A stretch of 58,992 bases of DNA from JALOOE01 sp964423545 (GTDB lineage: Bacteria; Chloroflexota; Anaerolineae; CG2-30-64-16). The stretch's first letter is position 1; each line of letters opens with the position of its first letter. This document shows positions 8,746-17,705 of the stretch, piece after piece. The notes beneath the pieces were generated by a model. That model saw nothing but the letters and a program-made list of their open reading frames with translations. It was not told where the DNA came from and made no database searches. The translations under genes were made by a program, and so were the position numbers. Location: assembly GCA_964423545.1 (NCBI GenBank), contig CAYRFV010000002.1:1-58992 (forward strand), written 5' to 3'.

Positions 8746-9852
8746 ATGGCGAAGCAGGATTCGGATACGGAAGAACGCATCTCAGTCGCCACCCAGTGGC
8801 AGCTCATGTGGTGGCGGTTCCGCAAGCATAAGCTGGCGAAAGTCGGGGCGGTCTGCGTGATCGCGTTCTACGCGGTGACGCTGCTGGCCGATTTCCTTGC
8901 CTACTCTGATCCCACCTTCGTGGAAGCGCAACGCTCGCTACTCCCTCCGCATGGCATCCAATGGATCGATGAAGGCAAGCTCGCGCCGTTCGTGTACGGC
9001 TTGAAGGGCACGCGCGACCCGACGACCTTCAAACGGGTGTACGTGGTCGATCCGGAGCAGAAGTATCCGATCCGCTTCTTCGGCGAGGGCTTCGAGTATA
9101 CGATTTTGGGCGTGAAGCTCAACCGTCATTTGCTGGCGGTGGAGGGCGCCAAGGCCGAAGAGGTGTTGTTCCTGCTCGGCACCGACACGCTGGGCCGCGA
9201 TCTCTGGTCGCGCCTGATGTATGCCACGCGCACCTCGATGACCATCGGATTGGTCGGCGTGACCTTGAGCCTGTTCCTGGGCATCCTGCTGGGTGGCATT
9301 TCCGGCTACTACGGCGGGACCATCGACACCCTCATCCAGCGCCTGATCGAGGTCATCCGCTCGATCCCCACCATCCCGCTCTGGATGGGGCTGGCGGCGG
9401 CGCTGCCCAGGGAATGGGGCGTGCGCGAGGTCTATTTCGCCATCACGATCATCATCTCGTTGATCGGGTGGACCGAGCTGGCGCGCGTGACGCGCGGCCG
9501 CTTCCTCTCCTTGCGCGAGGAGGACTTCGTCACCGCTGCGGAACTGGCGGGCTGCAGCCAGATGCGCATCATCTTCCGCCATATGGTGCCATCGTTCCTC
9601 AGCCACATCATCGCCGCGGCCACGTTGGCCGTGGCTGCCATGATCATCAGCGAAACGGCGCTTAGCTTCCTCGGTCTGGGGCTGCGGCCGCCGGCGGTGA
9701 GTTGGGGCGTGCTGCTGCAGGATGCGCAGAACGTTCAGGCGCTGGCGATCTCGCCGTGGCTGGTCTATCCCGTGATCCCGGTGGTGCTGATCATCCTCAG
9801 CCTGAATTTCCTGGGCGATGGCCTGCGCGACGCTGCCGACCCCTATGGATGA
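8746..9852 (+). CDS. ABC transporter permease, DppC/OppC type
   Basis: A 368-residue inner-membrane subunit, longer than the usual 290-310 because of a large periplasmic insert after the first helix (about residues 50-145). The family motif LGTDTLGRDLWSRLMYATRTS is followed by four or five helices and the EAA-like loop LREEDFVTAAELAGCS. The C-terminus SLNFLGDGLRDAADPYG is canonical. GGAGGG precedes ATG 8746. It overlaps the ORF of the downstream ATPase if an early start is used there. Confidence 0.93.
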   Translation: MAKQDSDTEERISVATQWQLMWWRFRKHKLAKVGAVCVIAFYAVTLLADFLAYSDPTFVEAQRSLLPPHGIQWIDEGKLAPFVYGLKGTRDPTTFKRVYVVDPEQKYPIRFFGEGFEYTILGVKLNRHLLAVEGAKAEEVLFLLGTDTLGRDLWSRLMYATRTSMTIGLVGVTLSLFLGILLGGISGYYGGTIDTLIQRLIEVIRSIPTIPLWMGLAAALPREWGVREVYFAITIIISLIGWTELARVTRGRFLSLREEDFVTAAELAGCSQMRIIFRHMVPSFLSHIIAAATLAVAAMIISETALSFLGLGLRPPAVSWGVLLQDAQNVQALAISPWLVYPVIPVVLIILSLNFLGDGLRDAADPYG

Positions 9853-9868
9853 GACATTGGAGTCGAAC

Positions 9869-10906
9869 ATGGATTATGGGCAGGATCTGGGGCCCATCGT
9901 TTCGGTGCGCAACCTCAAGACCTACTTCTACCAGGACGAAGGCACCGTTCACGCAGTGGACGGCGCCAGCTTCGACCTCTTCAGGGGCAAGACCCTCGGC
10001 GTCGTCGGCGAAAGCGGCTGCGGCAAGAGCGTGACCGCTCGCTCGATTCTGCGCATCGTCGAACGTCCCGGCCGCATCGTCGAAGGCGAGATCATCCTGC
10101 AGCGCGCGCTCTCCGACGGACAGATCGAGGAGCTCGACCTGACGAAGTTGGCCGCCGACGGCAGTATCATGCGCTCGATTCGCGGCCGGGAGATCGGACT
10201 GATCTTCCAGGAGCCGATGACGTCGTTCAGCGCGCACTACAAGATCGGCAACCAGATCGTGGAAGCCCTGCGCTTGCACCTCAAATTGTCGCCGGAACAG
10301 GCGCGCATGCGCGCGATCGAGATGCTGCGTCTGGTCGGAATCCCCAAGCCAGAGCGCCGCGTGGACGAGTATTCCTTTCAACTGAGCGGCGGCCTGCGCC
10401 AACGCGCCATGATCGCCATGGCCCTCTCCTGCGATCCCAGCATTCTGATCGCCGACGAGCCGACCACGGCCCTGGATGTCACGACGCAAGCTCAGATCCT
10501 GGCGCTGCTCGAACGCCTGCAGCGAGAGCGCGGCATGGCCATCATGCTGATCACCCACAACCTGGGCGTCGTCGCTGAGATGTGCGACGATGTCGTCGTG
10601 ATGTACCTGGGCCGGGTCGTCGAAAAGGGACCGGTAGATCAGATCTTTCATGAGGCGAGGCATCCCTATACACAAGCGCTCTTGCGGTCGATTCCAAGCC
10701 TCGATTCGGAGCCGCGCGTTAAGCTGCCCACCATCAGCGGCAGCATTCCGCATCCCTACAGGCGACCCAAAGGTTGTCCGTTCCACCCACGCTGTGCGGA
10801 CGCCATGCCTGGCCTCTGTGATGCGCAGACGCCGGTGCTGCTTCCAGTGGCTCAAGACCAGGAGGTCAGCTGCTTCCTGTACCACAGGCCGGCAGGCCTC
10901 GCGTGA
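9869..10906 (+). CDS. ABC transporter ATP-binding protein, DppD/OppD type
   Basis: A 345-residue cytoplasmic ATPase energising the transporter. Walker A is GESGCGKS, the Q-loop is FQEPM, the ABC signature is LSGGLRQR, and Walker B is ILIADEPTTALD. The C-terminal oligopeptide-type extension with CPFHPRCADAMPGLC holds the cysteines that bind an iron-sulfur cluster in some members. ATG 9869 has GGAG eight bases upstream; an earlier ATG at 9845 overlaps the permease stop but has no ribosome-binding site. The partner ATPase gene is not adjacent: a GH172-like gene is inserted between them. Confidence 0.93.
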   Translation: MDYGQDLGPIVSVRNLKTYFYQDEGTVHAVDGASFDLFRGKTLGVVGESGCGKSVTARSILRIVERPGRIVEGEIILQRALSDGQIEELDLTKLAADGSIMRSIRGREIGLIFQEPMTSFSAHYKIGNQIVEALRLHLKLSPEQARMRAIEMLRLVGIPKPERRVDEYSFQLSGGLRQRAMIAMALSCDPSILIADEPTTALDVTTQAQILALLERLQRERGMAIMLITHNLGVVAEMCDDVVVMYLGRVVEKGPVDQIFHEARHPYTQALLRSIPSLDSEPRVKLPTISGSIPHPYRRPKGCPFHPRCADAMPGLCDAQTPVLLPVAQDQEVSCFLYHRPAGLA

Positions 10907-11006
10907 TCAGGAGGCCGCCTGCATGCCCTGGATCGCCTGTAGCGTAGCGTAACGGCATCCGCCGCACGCTCACAGTGTGGCTTACCAAGAAGGGAGCTTA
11001 GGTCAA

Positions 11007-12137
11007 ATGATTCAGCAGCTCGCAGTCCTGGGCGCCGGCGTGACGGGGCGCAGTTCTTCATGGGATACAAGCGGCCGCAATGCAGATGCATGGAGCATCG
11101 ATCCGGGGGAGTCCCGGGTGCTCGCGGACATCCGTGGCCCCGGCGCCATCACCCATCTCTGGATGACTCAACGCAATCATTACCGCGAGTGCCTGCTCAA
11201 GATCACCTGGGACAACGCAAGCCAACCGAGCGTCTTGGCGCCCCTCGGCGACTTCTTCGGCCTGGGGCATGGCATCGTCAACAGCTTTCAGTCGCTGCTC
11301 TTCTCCGCCTCCACGAGGAGCAATAACCAGTTCAACCAGGGCTGCGCCCTCAACTGCTACGCCAGGATGCCGTTTGCGGAGCGCGCGGTGGTGGAGCTGG
11401 TGAACGAAAGCGCCGAACCGCACCGGCAGTACTTCTATGTGGACTACGAGACTTACGACCAACCACAGCCTGACGCAGGTTACTTCCACGCCGAGTTCCG
11501 GCGCACGAATCCCTTCGGCGGCTGGGGACACGAGATTCGAGTCAACACGCCGGAAGCGAATATCGTCAACCGCGAACGGCTGGCCTGGGCCAACAACTAC
11601 GTCATTCTCGACACGCAGGGCAGAGGTCACTACATTGGCTGCAACCTGTCGGTGACCAACTTCCAGGGGACATGGTGGGGCGAAGGGGATGACATGATCT
11701 GGGTGGACGGCTACAAGTGGCCGCCTGAATTGCACGGGACTGGAAGCGAAGATTACCTCAACCAGGCCTGGGGCATGCAGCCGAACGCGTTCCTGCGCAA
11801 CGGCTCTTCCATCCACGAAAGCCAGACAAACGGGTATCAGACGAGCTACGTCCTGCACGTCGAGAACCCTGTTCGCTTCCGCAAGGAGATCAAGGTCACG
11901 ATCGAGCATGGCCACGGCAACCACCTGGCCAATGAGATGTCCTCCGTGGCATACTGGTATGCCGATCGGCCCTACGCGGCGACCACACCACCGCCGATGC
12001 TCCAGCGCCTGCCGGTCCTTCGCGACAGCCAGGGCAATTGGCTAGCAGACCCGGCGCGCGAGCACCCCGGCCAGCCGGTGCCGCTCAACGCAGAGATGAA
12101 GCGGATGAAGGCTCGCTGGGCCAAACAGCCGCGGTAG
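11007..12137 (+). CDS. DUF2961 / GH172-like glycoside hydrolase
   Basis: A 376-residue protein of the DUF2961 family, which includes GH172 enzymes acting on alpha-D-fructofuranosides and D-arabinofuranosides. Hallmarks are RSSSWDTSGRNADAW near the N-terminus, RGPGAITHLWMT, and HGTGSEDYLNQAWG, whose acidic pair lies in the conserved core of the family. No signal peptide is visible, so it probably acts in the cytoplasm on imported oligosaccharides. ATG 11007 is preceded by AAGGGAG; an upstream start at 10977 lacks one. Its position between the two ATPase genes links its substrate to the transporter cargo. The exact glycosidic specificity is unknown. Confidence 0.88.
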   Translation: MIQQLAVLGAGVTGRSSSWDTSGRNADAWSIDPGESRVLADIRGPGAITHLWMTQRNHYRECLLKITWDNASQPSVLAPLGDFFGLGHGIVNSFQSLLFSASTRSNNQFNQGCALNCYARMPFAERAVVELVNESAEPHRQYFYVDYETYDQPQPDAGYFHAEFRRTNPFGGWGHEIRVNTPEANIVNRERLAWANNYVILDTQGRGHYIGCNLSVTNFQGTWWGEGDDMIWVDGYKWPPELHGTGSEDYLNQAWGMQPNAFLRNGSSIHESQTNGYQTSYVLHVENPVRFRKEIKVTIEHGHGNHLANEMSSVAYWYADRPYAATTPPPMLQRLPVLRDSQGNWLADPAREHPGQPVPLNAEMKRMKARWAKQPR

Positions 12138-12176
12138 ACGCAGATTGCAACAGACGCACGGTAGAGAATAGCTGCC

Positions 12177-13202
12177 ATGACCATACCCCTGAGCAATGAG
12201 ATCCTGCTGGATGTCAGGCATCTGCGCAAGTTCTTCCCCATCCAGAAAGGATTCCTGCGACGCGTTGTCGGCTATGTGCGCGCCGTGGACGACGTCACGC
12301 TCTACGTCCACCGGGGCGAGACGCTATCGCTCGTGGGCGAGAGCGGCTGTGGCAAGACCACGGCGGCGCGCTGCATCGTCCGCGCCCATCAGCCGACTTC
12401 AGGCCAGATCCTGCTGCACAGCCCCGAGGGGATCGTCGACATCGCGCCGTTCCCCAAGAGCAAGCTGCGTCCCTTCCGGCGCCAGATGCAGATGATCTTC
12501 CAGGATCCGTTCTCCTCGCTCAACCCTCGCATGACGCTTTTCGACATCGTCAGCGAGCCGATGCTCGTCAACGGCATCAAGAACCGGCAGGTGCGCATGG
12601 ATCGCGTGGCCGAACTGCTCAAGCTGGTCGGCTTGCGCCCGGAGTATATGCGCCGTTTCCCACATGCCTTCAGCGGCGGCGAGCGCCAGCGGATCGGCAT
12701 TGCGCGCGCCCTGGCACTTAACCCCAGCCTGGTCATCGCCGACGAACCCGTTTCGGCCCTCGACGTCTCAGTGCAGGCGCAGATCCTCAATCTGCTGCTC
12801 GATCTGCAGGCGCAGCTTGGCCTCACATTGCTGTTTGTCGCCCATGACTTGAGCGTGGTCAAGCACATCAGCGACCGTGTGGCCGTCATGTACGTGGGCC
12901 GGATCGTCGAGACGGCGCCGACTTCCTCGCTCTTCTCTGCGCCGTGCCATCCCTACACCGAGGCGCTCCTGGCAGCCGTGCCCAAACCCGACCCGCGACT
13001 GAAGGGGGTGCGCATGCTGCTGGAGGGTGAGGTGGCCGATCCTGCCAACCCGCCCAGCGGCTGCTACTTCCACCCCCGCTGCAGCTACGCGATGGACCTT
13101 TGCCGCAGCGTCACGCCGCAGCAAGAAGAGCTTGCGCCGGGACACTTCGTCAGCTGCCATCGCGCCAGGGAGCTGACACTGCGGGGCGTGGCCCAGGCAT
13201 GA
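12177..13202 (+). CDS. ABC transporter ATP-binding protein, DppF/OppF type
   Basis: A 341-residue cytoplasmic ATPase, partner of the DppD-type subunit. Walker A is GESGCGKTT, the Q-loop is FQDPFSSLNPRMT, the ABC signature is FSGGERQRIGIAR, and Walker B is LVIADEPVSALD. The C-terminal extension contains CYFHPRCSYAMDLC. The N-terminus LRKFFPIQKGFLRRVVGYVRAVDDV is typical of the F subunit. It completes the five-component transporter and could also serve the ATPase-less second transporter at 41307-45126. Confidence 0.93.
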   Translation: MTIPLSNEILLDVRHLRKFFPIQKGFLRRVVGYVRAVDDVTLYVHRGETLSLVGESGCGKTTAARCIVRAHQPTSGQILLHSPEGIVDIAPFPKSKLRPFRRQMQMIFQDPFSSLNPRMTLFDIVSEPMLVNGIKNRQVRMDRVAELLKLVGLRPEYMRRFPHAFSGGERQRIGIARALALNPSLVIADEPVSALDVSVQAQILNLLLDLQAQLGLTLLFVAHDLSVVKHISDRVAVMYVGRIVETAPTSSLFSAPCHPYTEALLAAVPKPDPRLKGVRMLLEGEVADPANPPSGCYFHPRCSYAMDLCRSVTPQQEELAPGHFVSCHRARELTLRGVAQA

Positions 13203-13343
13203 GGCGCTGCGGAGCTGCGGCCACGACCGCGCGGCGGATCGGGAGCGCGCCGCAGCGGCGCAGAGGACTCGGAGACGCAGCCGGAGGCCTGCGCCGACGC
13301 GCCCTGAAGCCATGCCTCAGCCATCCCCAGAGCGGAGCAACCA

Positions 13344-14300
13344 ATGAGCCCTGAACCGCCCATGAGCCAACGCTTGACGCGCGACAATCTGCGCGGCGTC
13401 TGGGCTGCAATCACCACCCCCTTCGACAGTAACGACCGCTTCGACGAAGGCGTCTTCCGGGAGAACATCCGCCGCCTGCATGCCGCTGGCGTGCACGGCA
13501 TCTACACCACGGACAGCGACGGCGAGTTCTATGCCATCGAGCTCGATGAGTTCAAGCAGATCGTGCACGTCTTTGCTGACGAGACGCAACGTCTCGGTTT
13601 TCCCGCGCAGGTGGGCGTCACCTGGTGCAATACGCAGGGCATGCTCGACCGGCTGACGTTTGCAGCAGCGTGCGGCATTCTCGGCGCTCATGTCGGCCAC
13701 CCCTTCTTCATGCCCATGACGCCGGAGTCCTACTCTGCCTTCTGGCAAGACATGCGACGCGCCGTGCCGGAGTGGTTCGCCCTGATACATTACAACACCC
13801 CGCGCGTCCACAACTACCAGCACGGTCCAGACTACGCCGTGCTGGCCGAGCAGGTCCCGAACCTGGTCGGCTCGAAGCATGTCGGGGGCGACGTGCCCGA
13901 TTTCCTGACGTTGGTCGCCAGCACGCCGAACCTCAGCCACTTCACGGGCGAGCACTCCTTCACACCGTTCATGCTGCTCGGAGCGCGCGGCATCTACTCC
14001 TGGCTGACAGGATTCAACCCGGCCTATGTGCTCGCCTGGTACGACGACTGCGTCTACCAGCGGTGGGAGCTGGCGCTGCATCGGCAGCGCCGCGTGCATG
14101 CCTTCAGCCAGGCCAAACGCGTGCTGGCCGGCTCAGGCAACCTGCACGGCATCCTCAACAAAGGCATGGGGGTGGTTTCGCCCTTCCTGGTAGGCGGCAA
14201 GAGCACGCGGCGGCCCTATCTCCCGGTCAGCGATGAACTGATCGAGCAGTTTCGCCGCATCGTTGCGGAGCAATTCCAGGACCTGGTCTGGACACCTTAG
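13344..14300 (+). CDS. Dihydrodipicolinate synthase-family lyase/aldolase
   Basis: A 318-residue class I aldolase-type TIM barrel. The family includes DapA, N-acetylneuraminate lyase and keto-deoxy-sugar-acid aldolases; context favours a keto-deoxy sugar acid or sialic-acid-like substrate over lysine synthesis. The N-terminus WAAITTPFDSNDRFDE is characteristic. YTTDSDGEFYAIE occupies the usual TTGE site, HYNTP supplies the conserved Tyr, and SKHVGGD supplies the Schiff-base Lys. GGAG lies before ATG 13344. An HpaI-type aldolase gene follows 20 bases downstream, suggesting two aldol-cleaving steps in one operon. Confidence 0.88.
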   Translation: MSPEPPMSQRLTRDNLRGVWAAITTPFDSNDRFDEGVFRENIRRLHAAGVHGIYTTDSDGEFYAIELDEFKQIVHVFADETQRLGFPAQVGVTWCNTQGMLDRLTFAAACGILGAHVGHPFFMPMTPESYSAFWQDMRRAVPEWFALIHYNTPRVHNYQHGPDYAVLAEQVPNLVGSKHVGGDVPDFLTLVASTPNLSHFTGEHSFTPFMLLGARGIYSWLTGFNPAYVLAWYDDCVYQRWELALHRQRRVHAFSQAKRVLAGSGNLHGILNKGMGVVSPFLVGGKSTRRPYLPVSDELIEQFRRIVAEQFQDLVWTP

Positions 14301-14320
14301 GGAAGCACGAGGAGAACGAT

Positions 14321-15133
14321 TTGGACAGCATCATGATGCACACCCTCCACCGGGCCGCAGCCTTGCGCCGTAAATGGAACGAGGCGCAGCAAGGCTCGCT
14401 CCTGGGATGGATCACCTCCACTGATCCCGCGATCGCCGAAGTGCTCGTAGAGTGGGGCTATGATGGACTGATCATCGACACCGAGCACGCCACCTTCGAT
14501 CCGCCTGCCCTGCGCGGGGTGTTGATGGCATTTCGCGGCACAGACTGTGTGCCGATCGTGCGAGTCGGCGCGAACGATGTCTATCTCATCAAGTTAGCGC
14601 TCGACCTCGGCGCAGGAGGGGTGCTGATTCCGCTGGTCGATGACGCCTCGGCGGCCCAGGCAGCAGTGGCAGCGTGCCGGTATGCCCCGGAGGGGAGGCG
14701 CGGTGTGGCGCCCCGGCGCGCCGGCAACTATTCCCGCGCCACGGCGGAGTACCTGGCAGAGGCCAACAGCTCCCTGATCGTCATGGTGCAGATCGAGTCG
14801 ATCGCCGCCTATCGGAACCTGGACGAGATCCTCGCAGTGCCGGGAATCGACTGCTGCTTCATCGGTCCGGCCGATCTGTCGGCCACGATGGGGCATCTGG
14901 GCGATGTGCGGCATCCGGAAGTCGTTGAGGTGATTCTCGATATCATCCAGCGCTGTCGCCGGGCGCGCCGTGCTGTCGCGATCGCCGAAGGCATCGAGCC
15001 GATGCCGATCAAGCGTTGGCTGGACGCAGGGGCCAACGCCGTGAGCTGTGGCAGCGACATAGGCCTGATGCAGTCGGGCTTCGCCGCGTTCAGCGCCGGC
15101 ATCACCGCCGAGATCGGCATTCCCTTCCGATGA
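14321..15133 (+). CDS. HpcH/HpaI-family aldolase 1
   Basis: A 270-residue class II, metal-dependent aldolase, probably releasing pyruvate or a related keto acid from a 2-keto-3-deoxy acid in the cytoplasm. LIIDTEHATFD, VQIES (metal-binding Glu) and IGPADLSATMG (metal-binding Asp) are the family signatures. The start is TTG 14321, which has AGGAG six bases upstream; the in-frame ATGs at 14333 and 14336 are too far from it. The stop overlaps the M20 hydrolase start as ATGA. A paralogue is at 20262-21044. Confidence 0.9.
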   Translation: MDSIMMHTLHRAAALRRKWNEAQQGSLLGWITSTDPAIAEVLVEWGYDGLIIDTEHATFDPPALRGVLMAFRGTDCVPIVRVGANDVYLIKLALDLGAGGVLIPLVDDASAAQAAVAACRYAPEGRRGVAPRRAGNYSRATAEYLAEANSSLIVMVQIESIAAYRNLDEILAVPGIDCCFIGPADLSATMGHLGDVRHPEVVEVILDIIQRCRRARRAVAIAEGIEPMPIKRWLDAGANAVSCGSDIGLMQSGFAAFSAGITAEIGIPFR

Positions 15134-16518
15134 GCGTCTCGCCGCAGGAGACGACCCCAAATGCCTCGCACGCCCACGCGGCGCCCGACAACTGCAGGAC
15201 CAAGGCGTCCCTGGGAACGGATGTGAAAGCCTTCGCACACGCGTTGCTCGGACGTCACCGCGCCGAAATCCTCCACGTGGTGCAGGACTTGGTGCGCATC
15301 CCATCGGTGAACACACCACCGGTGGGCGCGGAGGGCGCATGCCAGGCGTACATTGCAGACTACCTGCGGAGGAACGGTTTCGCGCCGGATGTCTACGACC
15401 TGGACCAGGCGCCCGGTCTGCGGGATCACCCGACTTTCTGGCCGGGCCGCGACTATCGAGAGCGACCGAATGTGACAGCGTTCCTTCCCGGAAAGGGAGG
15501 GGGCCGCTCACTGCTGCTCACCGGCCATTGCGATACGGTGCCGCTGGGAGAGGGGACCTGGACGAAGCCGCCGTTCAGCGGCGAGATCCATGACGGCCGG
15601 CTGTACGGGCTGGGCAGCCTTGACATGAAGGGTCCGCTGGGGGCAATGCTGGTGCTGTTCAAGGCCATCGCCAAAGAGGGCATCTCGCTTCGAGGGACGC
15701 TCTGCTTCGAGAGCGTGGTGGACGAGGAGTTCGGCGGGGCGAACGGCACGCTGGCTGGCCGGCTGCGGCACGGCGGCATGGACGCCGCGATCCTCGGCGA
15801 AAGCACGGACCTGCGGGTGCACCCAGCCGCCAAGGGCCTGTTGATTTCCACTCTGACGTTCAACAGTGACCGCGGATCATTTGTAGAGGCGGCCGCGACG
15901 GGCCGGGCTTCGCAGCGCGGCGATGTGATCGAGCAGATCGGGATTGTGCTGATGCATCTGGACGAATTGCGTGCGCGGCGCCGGACGCACGCCGTGCACC
16001 CGCTGTATGTGAGCTATCCGGACCCGTTCGCAGTCGAGGTCATGAAGGTCCACGCAGGCGGCTGGGGCAACCAGGTGCCGATCACCATCCCGGCGGTGGG
16101 GCGAATTGAGTTGGTGCTCCATATGCTGCCGGGCGAACGCCGCCAGGATGTGCTTCAGGAGCAAGAAGCCTGGCTGGCGCAGGTGGTGGAGCAGCACCCG
16201 GCGGCCTTCGGCACCCGGCCCTCCACCTCTTTTCATATCCGGTGGCTCGCGCCCACAGCGATGAGCCCCAAGCATCCGCTCGCGCAGATCCTCACCGAGA
16301 GTGTGTCTGCGGTGACCGGATCCTCTCCCACCGTGAGCGGCGCCCCCTATGCCTGCGACCTGTTCGTGCTCCAGCAGGACGCCGGCATGCCCGCCGTCGT
16401 GTTCGGCCCAGGCGGCGGCAACGCGCACGGCAGCGACGAGTACCTGCAGCTCGACACCCTGTTCGCATTCTGGGAGAGTCTGCTCACCTTTGTGATGCAG
16501 TGGTGTGAAGGGAGTTGA
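15130..16518 (+). CDS. M20-family metallohydrolase (ArgE/DapE/ACY1-like)
   Basis: A 462-residue zinc-dependent amidohydrolase that would deacylate an N-acyl amine or cleave a dipeptide in the cytoplasm. Metal ligands are visible in LLLTGHCDTVP, GSLDMKGPLGAM, VVDEEFGG (catalytic and metal Glu) and the C-terminal GNAHGSDEYLQLD. A dimerisation lid domain lies between. The ATG is in an ATGA overlap with the upstream aldolase stop, so translation is likely coupled. Among sugar genes it may deacetylate an N-acetylated intermediate; substrate not determinable. Confidence 0.9.
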   Translation: MSVSPQETTPNASHAHAAPDNCRTKASLGTDVKAFAHALLGRHRAEILHVVQDLVRIPSVNTPPVGAEGACQAYIADYLRRNGFAPDVYDLDQAPGLRDHPTFWPGRDYRERPNVTAFLPGKGGGRSLLLTGHCDTVPLGEGTWTKPPFSGEIHDGRLYGLGSLDMKGPLGAMLVLFKAIAKEGISLRGTLCFESVVDEEFGGANGTLAGRLRHGGMDAAILGESTDLRVHPAAKGLLISTLTFNSDRGSFVEAAATGRASQRGDVIEQIGIVLMHLDELRARRRTHAVHPLYVSYPDPFAVEVMKVHAGGWGNQVPITIPAVGRIELVLHMLPGERRQDVLQEQEAWLAQVVEQHPAAFGTRPSTSFHIRWLAPTAMSPKHPLAQILTESVSAVTGSSPTVSGAPYACDLFVLQQDAGMPAVVFGPGGGNAHGSDEYLQLDTLFAFWESLLTFVMQWCEGS

Positions 16519-16526
16519 GTGCCATC

Positions 16527-17687
16527 ATGCAAAGCCAAGCCGAAGCCATCAGCCCACGTGAACTCATGCGCCACGCCATGCGACGCCAACCTACCGCACG
16601 CATCCCGACCATGCCGCAGATCTGCCATGACATGCCGGTGAGGGTCTACGCGGGCCAGTATCCCGAGCCCGGCGGCGATTGGATCGACGGCATGAAGCGC
16701 TGCTGCGAAGATCCTGGCGTCATCTATGATCTAGTCATTCGTCTGGTGCGGCAGACAGGATGTGACGGCCTGCGCCTCTTCATCAAGCCGGAGCCGATGC
16801 ACCTTCTGCGCGACGGTGATGAGTTGATCGTGCTGGAGCCGGCGACCGGCGAGCGAATCGGACGGATCGACCTCCACGGAGGCGGCGGCTTGATTCCCGA
16901 TCGCCGGCGGCCCCCGCCTGAAACGCTCGGCGAGTATCGAGACCGGCTGCAGGCGATGCGCCACGAGTTCACCGATGAGAAGCTGGATCTCTTGCGTCAG
17001 GCGCGCGCCGGCGTGCCGGATCTCTTCGTTGCATCGGCGCCGGGCGGCATCACGATGAACACCTACACCTCGCTGCGCGGGCGCGAGCAAGCTATGATCG
17101 ATTTCTTCGAGCGACCCGATTTCGTCCATGCAGCCATGGACATGCAGGCCGATGTGATCATCGAACGGGCCGACCGGCTGCTCGAGACCGGGATCGATTG
17201 CCTCTACATCGGTGACCCGGCCGCCAGCGCCAGCCTCATCAGCCCGCGACACTTCGAACGCTTCTGCCTTCCCGCCTACCAGAAATTCTGCCGCCACTTC
17301 AAAGACCGGGATGTGCTCATCTACATTCATGTCTGTGGGAACTCCCGACCGATCCTGGAAATGCTGGCGGATAGCGGCGCGGATGCGGTCGAGCCGCTCG
17401 ACCCGCTTGGCGGCGTCGAAGTTGCCGACGCCAGACGCCGCATCGGACACCGGGTGGCGTTGATGGGCGGTCTGAACACCCTCACGCTGGCGAACGGCAC
17501 GCCGCAGGAGGTTCGCGAGGAGGCGATTCGGAAGTGCTGCGAGGGCGGGCCACACGGGTATATCCTGGCCGCCGGCGACATGGTGCCGCCGAGCACGCCG
17601 GTGGCGAACCTGCAGGCCATGGTGGACGTCGCCAGCTTGAGCCTGTGGCGTCCTCGGGGCGACGACCGAGACTCATCTCACGCTTGA
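16527..17687 (+). CDS. UroD-family protein 2 (methyltransferase-like)
   Basis: A 386-residue member of the UroD / cobamide methyltransferase superfamily. Unlike copy 1 it keeps the His-x-Cys pair (IHVCGNSRPIL), which binds zinc in MtaA-type methyltransferases, but the third ligand position reads GGLNT and lacks Cys. Other landmarks are YIGDPAASASLISPRHFERFCLPAYQKF and the C-terminal ILAAGDMVPPSTP. ATG 16527 was chosen over TTG 16515 because the GAAGGGAG ribosome-binding site abuts the TTG. The gene sits between the M20 hydrolase and a sugar isomerase. Its partner corrinoid protein is not in this window. Confidence 0.85.
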   Translation: MQSQAEAISPRELMRHAMRRQPTARIPTMPQICHDMPVRVYAGQYPEPGGDWIDGMKRCCEDPGVIYDLVIRLVRQTGCDGLRLFIKPEPMHLLRDGDELIVLEPATGERIGRIDLHGGGGLIPDRRRPPPETLGEYRDRLQAMRHEFTDEKLDLLRQARAGVPDLFVASAPGGITMNTYTSLRGREQAMIDFFERPDFVHAAMDMQADVIIERADRLLETGIDCLYIGDPAASASLISPRHFERFCLPAYQKFCRHFKDRDVLIYIHVCGNSRPILEMLADSGADAVEPLDPLGGVEVADARRRIGHRVALMGGLNTLTLANGTPQEVREEAIRKCCEGGPHGYILAAGDMVPPSTPVANLQAMVDVASLSLWRPRGDDRDSSHA

Positions 17688-17705
17688 GATCCCCAGGAGC
17701 TGCGC

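Noticed and set aside
5413..13202. Dipeptide transport as the function of the ABC system
   Set aside because: Family 5 systems also carry oligosaccharides; the embedded GH172-like gene and sugar-catabolic neighbours make a peptide role less likely, though not excluded.
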